From NCBI GenBank assembly GCA_963789275.1, contig CAWBKF010000056.1, positions 1 through 64,000 on the forward strand: a stretch of DNA of 64,000 nt, written 5' to 3'. This document shows positions 8,705 through 16,068 of the stretch, piece by piece (the first letter of the stretch is position 1; each line of letters starts with the position of its first letter). A program made the translations under genes and the position numbers. Below the pieces are notes generated by a model that worked only from the letters and a program-made list of their open reading frames with translations, did not search any database and had not been told where the DNA came from. The DNA is from DAHUYF01 sp963789275. GTDB taxonomy: Bacteria > Pseudomonadota > Alphaproteobacteria > ATCC43930 > CGMCC-115725.

Positions 8705-11700
8705 TGAGTGTAATCGCCTGGGAGTACGAACTCGTCGAAAAGCCCTTCTGCCAGCAATTGCAGGCGTTGGGTTGGGAGTGGATAGAGGGAGATCCGGACC
8801 TCCCGGAATCGACAGAGCGAGCGAGCTCGCGCGAGGTCATACTTCGAGGCCGCCTCGCGACTTCCCTCAGAAAGATCAATCTCCGTGACGGTCGTCCGTG
8901 GCTGGACGATGCTCGCATCGACAAGGCCATCAACGACCTGGAGCGTGCTGCCGGTCACCGGCTAATGGAGATCAATCAGTCGGCCACACAGCTCCTGCTC
9001 AAGGGTGCTGTGGCGGAGGGATTGCCCGATTGGGACAATGGGCGGCCGCAGCCGATACGGTACATCGATTTCGATCGCCCGTCTGAGAACGATTTCCTCG
9101 TCATCAATCAGTTCAAGGTCGAACTGAGCAGTGGCCGGGGGCACGTCATTCCCGACGCAGTGTGCTTCGTCAACGGCATTCCCATCGTCGTTGCGGAGTT
9201 CAAGAGCCCGGGGATCGAGAGCCCCATCAGTGCGGCAATCAACCAATTGCTTCGCTATTCGAACCAGCGCCGCGAGATCTGGCCGACCCTTTACCATGAA
9301 AATGAGGGTGTCGAGCGCCTGTTCCACACGAACCAGCTTCTGATCGCCAGCAATTTCTTTGAAGCGCGGGCGAGCACGATCGGTGCGCCTCCGGAGGCCT
9401 ACCTGGAATGGGCGGACACGTCACCGGTCCCAATGTCCACTGTCGCCGAGGAGTTGGGGCTTATCGCGCCGCCCGCGAAGGTGGCAGAAGCGGCAAACGC
9501 TCTCGCCACCGTAGGGCCGGAGGAAGCCGGACGCGCCGGCACGCCCTTGTTCTTCCGCGATGCAAAGCAGCGGCCGGAGACCATGCGGGCGGGCCCCGGT
9601 GCGGGATTGAGCAGCCAACAGGTCCTTGTGGCGGGAACGCTCCGCCCAGTGCATGTGCTCGATGTTGTGCGGAACTTCACTGCCTTCGCGCAAGCCGACG
9701 GCAAGACACGTAAGGTTGTTGCGCGCTATCAGCAGTTCCGTGCTGTCCACAAGGCCGTCGGCAAACTGCAGGAGGGCAAGACCAAGTTGCAGGGCGCCGA
9801 GCGGGACGAGCGCGGCGGCATCATCTGGCACACTCAGGGATCGGGCAAGAGCCTCAGCATGGTCTTTCTTGTCCGCAAGATGCGGACGTTGGAGAGGCTC
9901 AAGAAGTTCAAGGTCGTGGTTGTCACCGACCGAACCGATTTGGAAGCTCAGCTTCGAGAGACGGCCGCGCTCAGCGGTGAAGCCGTTCGACCGACTGACA
10001 TCGACATGCGGACGCGCGAATCCGCCACAGCGCTCACCCAGCGTGTGCTGGCAGAGCGCACGCCGGACATCGTCTTTGCGATGCTGCAGAAGTACCAGGA
10101 CAAGGACAAGCAGGCGGTCGGGGGCGAGAAGCTCGCCATGACGATCGTGCGTAAGGAGAAGAAGCCAGGGAAGGAGGAACCGACCGTCGAGCGGGAGGTC
10201 ACCTTCCAGGAGGTCATCCGATTCGACGAGTTCCCCGTGCTCAACGAGAGCGAGGAAATCCTTGTTCTCGTCGACGAGGCGCACCGATCGCATACTCGGT
10301 CCCTGCACCGGAACCTTCGGCGCGCGATGCCGAACGCGGCGATTATCGGATTTACTGGCACGCCGATCCTCAGCAAGGAAAAGACCGAGACGCAGGAGAT
10401 CTTCGGCAACTTCATCGACAAGTACCTGCTTCAGGACGCCGAGCTCGACGGCGCAACCGTGCCCATCCTCTATGAGGGTCGTACTGCCGATGGGGTGGTG
10501 AAAGACGCAGACAGTCTGGACCAGCTATTCGAGGATTTATTCCGGGACTACACGCCCGGCGAGTTGGCGGTGATCAAGGCCAAGTACGGCACCGAGGGGG
10601 ACGTGCTCGAGGCGCCAATGCTGATCGAGGCCAAGGCGAAGGATGTCGTGCGGCACTACGTCGGGGTTGTCATGCCTGAAGGCTTCAAGGCGCAGGTCGT
10701 CGCGTCGACGCGTCGGGCCGCGGTGGCGTACCGGGAGAAGCTGTTGAAGGCTCGCGACGAACTGGTGGGCCAACTGGAGACGATTCCCGTGGCAACCCTC
10801 GCGTTGGGAGAAGACGAACTCGCGAAGCTTGATGACGAGACCAGGTGGCTCGTGCGTGCCCATTCGTCGCTCGACGTCCTGCGGGCTGTAGACGTTGCGG
10901 TCGTGATATCCGGCGATCACAACGACCCAGAATCGTGGCGTGATTGGTCGGAGAAAGAAAAGCAGAAGGACTACACAACCCGCTTCAAGCGTCGCCTCGC
11001 CGCTGAACGCACCGACAAGACCGATCCTCTCTCGATACTGGTTGTGAATAACATGCTGATCACCGGGTTCGATGCGCCCGTGGAGCAGGTTATGTATCTG
11101 GATCGCAAGGTGGTCGCGCACGATCTGCTTCAAGCGATCGCCAGAGTGAACCGTACCAACGCCGGAAAGAAATGTGGTTATGTTGTCGACTACATTGGTG
11201 TCGCGCGGCACCTCAATGAAGCGCTAAAGGACTACGACGGCGAAGACACCGACGGCAGCATGCTCGACATCACCGTGGAGCTTCCGAAGCTGCTAGACCG
11301 TCGAGACCGCGCGGTGGGGGTATTTGCAGATCGAAGGATCACGGATCTGTTCGGCCAGGTCCATGAGTGCGTCGACCTGCTGGCGGACCTGGCCATTCGC
11401 GCCGAATTCATTAACAAGCTGCGGATGTTCTACGAGACGCTCAACATCGTTGAGCATCGACCGGAAGTTCCGCCGGACGTGTTTCGGGATGCTAAGCTCC
11501 TTGGCTTCATCAACAAGGTCGCGGGAAATCTCTATCGCGATGCGGCCTTGAACCTCCTGGGCGTCGCCGAAAAGGTGAAGGCTCTGATCGACAATCACAT
11601 CTCCGCCAGAGGCGTCGATCCAAAGATTCCCCCCACAGCGATCACGGACGCGGAGTTCGAGAAGGTCCTGCAGTCCCAGACCAGCAGCCGCGCGAAGGCT

Positions 11701-12198
11701 GCCCAAATGCAGCATGCCGCTCGATACCACATCATCGGATTCACGAACAGCAACCCGGCCTTCGCTCGAAAAATGAGCGAGAAACTTGAGGAAATACTCA
11801 GGAGGTTCAAAGACGACTGGGACGCGCTGGAGCGTGAACTGCGACGGTTCATTGATGAGCTGCGCCGAGGGGACACGGCCGATTTCCCCGATCTGGACCC
11901 CAAAGTGCAAGTTCCGTTTGTGCGGCTCGTACTGGAAACCTGTCTCTCAGAGGGAGACCAAGACCCAGATCGGCGGAAAGCAGCGATCAGTGTCGCGCTC
12001 GAAATCGTAGATCGTGCGCGGCAGGAGGTCCGAAAGGTCGGATTTTGGAAGAATGCCTCCATGCGAGAACTGTTAACGCGCCAGTTCGTCCGCGATCTCG
12101 AAGGCTCGGGAGTCTGCCCTCCCGGCAAAGCGCGTGACATAGCGCAGCGCCTAGTCGCGCTGGCAAAAGAGAACCACGAGAGCTTGGCCCAGGGATGA
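8704..12198 (+). CDS. hsdR: Type I restriction endonuclease/translocase subunit
   Basis: A 1164-aa HsdR. An N-terminal PD-(D/E)XK nuclease is seen in IPDAVCFVNGIPIVVAEFKS (about 148-167; D, E and K of the active site). The SF2 motor follows: Walker A TQGSGKS (about 376-382), DEAH box (about 522-525), TGTP (motif III), and QAIARVNRTN (motif VI). The C-terminal third is the helical domain that docks on the methyltransferase. It cuts unmodified DNA after ATP-driven translocation. It starts with GTG overlapping the hsdS stop and ends overlapping the following metallopeptidase gene by four bases (ATGA). Confidence 0.95.
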   Translation: MSVIAWEYELVEKPFCQQLQALGWEWIEGDPDLPESTERASSREVILRGRLATSLRKINLRDGRPWLDDARIDKAINDLERAAGHRLMEINQSATQLLLKGAVAEGLPDWDNGRPQPIRYIDFDRPSENDFLVINQFKVELSSGRGHVIPDAVCFVNGIPIVVAEFKSPGIESPISAAINQLLRYSNQRREIWPTLYHENEGVERLFHTNQLLIASNFFEARASTIGAPPEAYLEWADTSPVPMSTVAEELGLIAPPAKVAEAANALATVGPEEAGRAGTPLFFRDAKQRPETMRAGPGAGLSSQQVLVAGTLRPVHVLDVVRNFTAFAQADGKTRKVVARYQQFRAVHKAVGKLQEGKTKLQGAERDERGGIIWHTQGSGKSLSMVFLVRKMRTLERLKKFKVVVVTDRTDLEAQLRETAALSGEAVRPTDIDMRTRESATALTQRVLAERTPDIVFAMLQKYQDKDKQAVGGEKLAMTIVRKEKKPGKEEPTVEREVTFQEVIRFDEFPVLNESEEILVLVDEAHRSHTRSLHRNLRRAMPNAAIIGFTGTPILSKEKTETQEIFGNFIDKYLLQDAELDGATVPILYEGRTADGVVKDADSLDQLFEDLFRDYTPGELAVIKAKYGTEGDVLEAPMLIEAKAKDVVRHYVGVVMPEGFKAQVVASTRRAAVAYREKLLKARDELVGQLETIPVATLALGEDELAKLDDETRWLVRAHSSLDVLRAVDVAVVISGDHNDPESWRDWSEKEKQKDYTTRFKRRLAAERTDKTDPLSILVVNNMLITGFDAPVEQVMYLDRKVVAHDLLQAIARVNRTNAGKKCGYVVDYIGVARHLNEALKDYDGEDTDGSMLDITVELPKLLDRRDRAVGVFADRRITDLFGQVHECVDLLADLAIRAEFINKLRMFYETLNIVEHRPEVPPDVFRDAKLLGFINKVAGNLYRDAALNLLGVAEKVKALIDNHISARGVDPKIPPTAITDAEFEKVLQSQTSSRAKAAQMQHAARYHIIGFTNSNPAFARKMSEKLEEILRRFKDDWDALERELRRFIDELRRGDTADFPDLDPKVQVPFVRLVLETCLSEGDQDPDRRKAAISVALEIVDRARQEVRKVGFWKNASMRELLTRQFVRDLEGSGVCPPGKARDIAQRLVALAKENHESLAQG

Positions 12199-12965
12199 CG
12201 TCGCACATCGAAATTTCGGGTCTGGTTTTCGAGGTCCGCCGCGGTCCCCGTCGGAAATCTCTTGGCCTTACAGTGGACCGATCTGGCGAACTAGTCGTGC
12301 ACGCACCCGTCGCTACTCTCGAACCGGAGTTGCGCACATGGGTGATTGGCAAGCTTCTATGGGTGCACCAAAAGCTGGCTCAGAAGCGAGAAATGGTGCG
12401 GGATGTACATCCTCCAGAGTTCGTCAGCGGCGAAAGCATCTTTTATCTCGGCCGAAGCTACCGACTACGCATCGTGGACGAGGCGCGTGCGCCACTACGA
12501 TTCGACGGTGAGTGGTTTGAGCTCAGACGCAGTGCAACGCCGAAAGCTGCGCAGCATTTTCAGCGATGGTTCATGGACGAAGGGGCGGCATGGCTCCGCT
12601 CGCGATCGACGGAGCTCGAACGTTTAAGCGGACAAACTTCGTCCAAGGTGATCGTGAGGGACCTTGGATACCGCTGGGGTTCGTGCGGCAAGCATAGGAC
12701 ACTCTACTTTAATTGGCGGCTTCTGCAGCTGCCGGTGCAGGTTGTCGATTACGTAGTGCTGCACGAACAGGTGCACCTGCTGCATCACAATCATTCCAAG
12801 CAATTCTGGAAAGCGATGGATAGCGTGCTTCCAGATTGGGCTATTCGTAAGGAAGAACTTGAACGCGACTGGGGTAGATTTGCGCGTTTTGCATTGGCCG
12901 CCACTCCGTCGGAGACAGCTGGTAGTGAAAAGAACACCGCCAAAAGTAGCGGATCGCGGCGGTGA
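12195..12965 (+). CDS. DUF45/YgjP-type zinc metallopeptidase
   Basis: A 256-aa protein of the DUF45 (YgjP, M48/SprT-like) family. The zinc site is HEQVH in VVLHEQVHLLHHNHSKQFW (about 189-207), with the later His as probable third ligand. The preceding YRWGSCGKHRTLYFNWRLL (about 155-173) is the other hallmark of the family. It starts inside the hsdR stop (ATGA overlap), so it belongs to the restriction-modification operon. Such peptidases are often found beside hsdR; a role in processing or turnover of the R subunit is inference. Confidence 0.88.
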   Translation: MTSHIEISGLVFEVRRGPRRKSLGLTVDRSGELVVHAPVATLEPELRTWVIGKLLWVHQKLAQKREMVRDVHPPEFVSGESIFYLGRSYRLRIVDEARAPLRFDGEWFELRRSATPKAAQHFQRWFMDEGAAWLRSRSTELERLSGQTSSKVIVRDLGYRWGSCGKHRTLYFNWRLLQLPVQVVDYVVLHEQVHLLHHNHSKQFWKAMDSVLPDWAIRKEELERDWGRFARFALAATPSETAGSEKNTAKSSGSRR

Positions 12966-13143
12966 GTGTGCCTGCTGTCCACGCCCCAGCTGTAAGGGTG
13001 CGGCTCACACACCCCGCGAGTTCGTACGGCGAAAGACCTTGGGGCGCATTAGAGCGTGCACATGCCGCCCTTGAACGAAGCGGCGCTCTAGGCGCGCTGC
13101 GCCGCCTCATCGAGGAGGGCGCTACAAATGTGGATTGGCCGAC

Positions 13144-14508
13144 TCAGACCGGAACATAACCGGGATTGAGCGTGCTGAAGTCCTGCTGGGTCAGCACGGT
13201 AGTTCGGTATTCCGGCGCCTTGAGATCGACGTCGATGAGTTCATGCACAGCGCCGCCATGCAGAAGACGCAGCACCTCGCTCACGGCGAGTGTGGCGGCC
13301 GCCGCGCCGACGAACGGCGCGCCGACGGCCTTGCCGGCTAGCAGGGTGACGCCGCAGCGATCGAGCGCACCGCTCGTGATCATGCCTTTGTATGCAGGTC
13401 GGTCCTCGACCTGATCGTCGGCGTGCGCCCCGCGCCAGATCTGCGATGCCGGCCGCGAGGCCGGCAAGGTGTGCAGCCGGATCGCGCGGAAGTCGCGATG
13501 TCCCCGGCCTAACCCGGCCTCGACCACGAAATCGAATCCGACTTGGTCGAGCGCCTGGCGTCCCGCGCCGTTGTCGAGCCCGCACAAGGCGACGGCGGGC
13601 TCATCGTCCTGGCGCCGGATGAAAGCGTCGAAGAGGCGCTCGTGGATCACGGTCGAAAAGCCCCGGCGCTCGGCCCAGGCGGCCATGGCGCGCGTCTTCT
13701 TGATGTTGATTAGCGTGGAGTCGCTCAAGATCGAGGTGCTCTCGGTCGAGGGCGTGACGATGTCGATGTCCTGCAGGATCAGGCTCAGGTCTTGCGGACG
13801 GGCGAAGGGGAGGAGCCCGAGCGCCCAAAGATAGGCCTGGCCCAGATGGCCAAGACCGATGAGCCACAGCCGAACGGGTAGGAGCGAGAGCGCCGGTTCG
13901 ATGACGGTGGCACTGAGCCAGTCACACCCGGCAGCGGGATCCCAGAGCGACAGACCCACAGCACGCCGCCCAGCGACGCCAGCGTGACCGGAGACATAAA
14001 GAAAGGCTTCATTCACAGCGAGCGCGGCGGCGAGCATCGGCGCCAGCGCCATGACGGGCGCCGGCATGGGCGCCGCCTCGGCCGGTGCCGGAACGATCCC
14101 GCCGCGCCAGCCGGCGAACACGGCACGCACATGAAACGGCGAGCACCGCGGGGACGACGCGCCGCCAATCTCGATCACCGGCATGCCGGCTGCCGGCTCC
14201 CCGATGCTGGCGCCAAGTCCCACGATCGCTTCGGCGAGCGTGGTGCCGAACGGAAGAGGGACGGCCAGCGGTGCGTCGGGCAGCGGCGCCACGCTCACGC
14301 CGCCCAGAAAGACGCGCCGCGCGAGCGCGACGGCGGTCAGGAGGGCGGCTTGGTGATGCCGATCTCGCGCGGCCTCTTCGCCGATACGCAGCGCAAGGCG
14401 GTATCCGGCGAAGAGTGCTTCGGCTTCGGCGATGCTTGCGGCCGCGCCGCTGTCGAGCGCTTGTTTGACCAAGCGGTGTAGTTTGTCGGCGGCGGTGAAT
14501 GCGGTCAT
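13144..14508 (-). CDS. bilD: E1-like ThiF-family adenylyltransferase (BilD-like)
   Basis: A 454-aa E1-like protein. The nucleotide-binding loop is LIGLGHLGQ (about 217-224), followed by the acidic strand LQDIDIVTPSTES (about 245-257) and KTRAMAAWAE, as in ThiF/MoeB/UBA3. A cysteine in DRCGVTLLAGKAVGAPFVG (C385) is a candidate for the Ubl thioester. The N-terminal ~190 residues are cassette-specific. It should adenylate the C-terminal Gly of the Ubl encoded three genes upstream and pass it to the E2. I use the ATG at 14508 (GAGG five bases before it, eight nt past the JAB stop) rather than a TTG at 14526. Last gene of the operon. The Bil assignment rests on gene set and order. Confidence 0.85.
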   Translation of the reverse strand: MTAFTAADKLHRLVKQALDSGAAASIAEAEALFAGYRLALRIGEEAARDRHHQAALLTAVALARRVFLGGVSVAPLPDAPLAVPLPFGTTLAEAIVGLGASIGEPAAGMPVIEIGGASSPRCSPFHVRAVFAGWRGGIVPAPAEAAPMPAPVMALAPMLAAALAVNEAFLYVSGHAGVAGRRAVGLSLWDPAAGCDWLSATVIEPALSLLPVRLWLIGLGHLGQAYLWALGLLPFARPQDLSLILQDIDIVTPSTESTSILSDSTLINIKKTRAMAAWAERRGFSTVIHERLFDAFIRRQDDEPAVALCGLDNGAGRQALDQVGFDFVVEAGLGRGHRDFRAIRLHTLPASRPASQIWRGAHADDQVEDRPAYKGMITSGALDRCGVTLLAGKAVGAPFVGAAAATLAVSEVLRLLHGGAVHELIDVDLKAPEYRTTVLTQQDFSTLNPGYVPV

Positions 14509-14515
14509 GGCGGCC

Positions 14516-15034
14516 TCACAATCCAATGTGGAAGAAGATGCGGCGGGCCGCGGCCGGCACGGTGTGCCAGCGCTTGCCCCCGAGATAGCGGTAGATGCCG
14601 ACTGACTCCTGCGGTACCGGCGGCCGCGCGAAATCGGGCAGGATGAACGCGATGTGTCCGGCGCGCGAGATCATCGGGTGATCGCGATCGGAGCTGCTCT
14701 GCCCGGCGCCGCCGGGATGTACGTGCACGTCGGCGATGACGCTCATGCCGCGCTGCTTGCAGATGTCCCAGAGCGCGCCGAAATAACGGCCGTCGAAATG
14801 CACGATGCCGGTGTCGAGCGCGTGCGGATCGAGGTCGTCATAAAGGATGAAGTCGGTGATGCGGGCGCGCCCGTTCGCACGATAGCCGAGCAGGAACGAG
14901 CCGCTCTCGCGGGTCGCGTTCCGGCCGCGCTCGCGCAGCCTCGCGCACAGGCGCTGCCACAGAAACCACGAGCAGGAAATCTCATGCCGCGGCGCCCACA
15001 GGCGGCCAATAATCTGCGCAATTGAGAAGTTCAT
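14516..15034 (-). CDS. bilC: JAB/JAMM deubiquitinase-like peptidase (BilC-like)
   Basis: A 172-aa protein of the MPN/JAB fold. The zinc metallopeptidase residues are E43 (in RESGSFLLG) and HVHPGGAGQSSSD (H104, H106, D116). The SxxD spacing is one residue shorter than in the usual JAMM signature. Known relatives cleave ubiquitin-like proteins from targets or trim their C termini. The ATG at 15034 has GGAG seven bases upstream, which supports the 53-nt overlap with the E2-like gene. It sits between E2 and E1 genes, the order reported for BilA-B-C-D. Confidence 0.88.
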   Translation of the reverse strand: MNFSIAQIIGRLWAPRHEISCSWFLWQRLCARLRERGRNATRESGSFLLGYRANGRARITDFILYDDLDPHALDTGIVHFDGRYFGALWDICKQRGMSVIADVHVHPGGAGQSSSDRDHPMISRAGHIAFILPDFARPPVPQESVGIYRYLGGKRWHTVPAAARRIFFHIGL

Positions 15035-15455
15035 GAACTAGCTCCAGGTACTGATTGATGCCGCCGGCGGGCCGCCAGATTTTCGAGGGCAGCTCGTGCC
15101 GCCAGTTGTCATGGCCGACGATGCTTTCGCGATCACAGGGCAGGTAGAGCGCGGTGCCACCCTTCCAGTCGGGACGAAACACCGTGCCAAGCCGCCCGCC
15201 CTTGCTGCGCGGCCAGCGCGCGGCGGGCAGGATCGCGTTCTTCTCCGGGTCCCACGGCCCGCCGGTCGGCGGTTGCTGCGGGTAGCCGGCGCAGTTGAAG
15301 CGCAGGACATAGGCGCGGCCGTCAGCCGCAGTGACGGCGATCACCACGTGCGGCCAGGCGATGCCGACCAGGTGCCAGCGGCCTTCCGCCTGCGCGAGGC
15401 GGAAGGCGGGCTTTCCGATATCGGCCCGGAAAGCCCGCTCATCGGGGAGACTCAT
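14982..15455 (-). CDS. bilB: E2-like ubiquitin-conjugating protein (BilB-like)
   Basis: A 157-aa protein with a UBC-like layout. The strand-loop GYPQQPPTGGPWD (57-69) matches the YPxxPP element of E2 enzymes, and a single cysteine in TALYLPCDRESIVGHDNW (C107) lies where the catalytic Cys is expected; a classical HPN triad is absent. A C-terminal helix (INQYLELVHELLN) completes the fold. It would accept the Ubl from the E1-like protein and transfer it to a target. The ATG at 15455 (GGGAG upstream, 11 nt after the Ubl stop) is preferred to a longer in-frame start at 15515. Assignment as E2 is strong by motif and context, moderate by sequence alone. Confidence 0.82.
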   Translation of the reverse strand: MSLPDERAFRADIGKPAFRLAQAEGRWHLVGIAWPHVVIAVTAADGRAYVLRFNCAGYPQQPPTGGPWDPEKNAILPAARWPRSKGGRLGTVFRPDWKGGTALYLPCDRESIVGHDNWRHELPSKIWRPAGGINQYLELVHELLNCADYWPPVGAAA

Positions 15456-15466
15456 CACGCCGCTCC

Positions 15467-15958
15467 CTAGCCGTTGACGCGCTCGTTGGGGACGAGGTCG
15501 AAGGCGATCTTGCACGCTGGGCAGGACGCGATCGTGCCCAGATGCGTGCCTGGATCCGGCCGGTCCTTGGTGCCGGAGATCTGCAGCACGTGCTCGCCAG
15601 CCTCCTGCGGCGTCATGCCGAACTTGCGCTCGGCTGCCCAGGTCTTGACCCGCGCCACGGTCGTGCCGGGACCGAAGTGGTGATGCACGGTCTCGCCGTT
15701 GAAGGTGACGGCCACCTCCACATGGCGGCAGCGGTGCAGATGGACCTTGATGCCGGCATGGCCGGCGTGGTCGCGGAGCAGGCAGCTCTCATCCACCGGC
15801 TCGTCGCGGTCTTCGAGGTAGATCAGGGTCTCCTTGTCGAGAACGTGCTTCTCGATGATCGCGATCTTGATGGCGGCGAAGCTGTGATCCGGGGCGGCTT
15901 CGAAATGCGCGATCTCGCGGATTCCCTCGCCCTGGTAGAAGATGTCGATTGACGTCAT
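15467..15958 (-). CDS. bilA: Double beta-grasp ubiquitin-like protein (BilA-like)
   Basis: A 163-aa protein that reads as two tandem ubiquitin-like domains: residues about 1-76 (MTSIDIFYQG, AIKIAIIEKHVL, LIYLEDRDEPVD, IKVHLHRC) and 77-157 (HVEVAVTFNGETVHHHF, VARVKTWAAERKFGM, HVLQISGTKDRP). The protein ends in ...ERVNG, so a terminal Gly is exposed without trimming, as an E1/E2 substrate needs. A CPAC pair (146-149) near the end might bind metal or form a disulphide. The tandem layout recalls ISG15 and BilA. The start ATG (15958) has AAGGAG eight bases upstream; a GTG at 15967 would abut that site. First gene of the operon, 53 nt behind the shared promoter element. Confidence 0.85.
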   Translation of the reverse strand: MTSIDIFYQGEGIREIAHFEAAPDHSFAAIKIAIIEKHVLDKETLIYLEDRDEPVDESCLLRDHAGHAGIKVHLHRCRHVEVAVTFNGETVHHHFGPGTTVARVKTWAAERKFGMTPQEAGEHVLQISGTKDRPDPGTHLGTIASCPACKIAFDLVPNERVNG

Positions 15959-16010
15959 GTGCGGCACTCCTTGCTGGGATCAGGAGTGCGGCCCCTTTGC
16001 CATTCTCCGT

Positions 16011-16053
16011 CCCTTCAAGAGGTGATCGGAAAAAACAGGGGGGACCCGGAAAG
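16011..16053 (-). promoter_or_regulatory. Shared ECF-type promoter element, copy 1 (Ubl operon)
   Basis: Read on the minus strand this begins CTTTCCGGGT and ends GAAGGG, with a candidate -35 CCGGGT (complement of 16044-16049) and -10 CGATCA (complement of 16023-16028) separated by exactly 15 nt. The ATG of the Ubl gene is 64 nt past the -10. Two more copies with identical boxes and spacer precede the sigma-factor and YhaO-like operons. The function as a promoter for the locally encoded sigma factor is inference. Confidence 0.8.
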
Positions 16054-16068
16054 GCGGAGCGCGACTTT

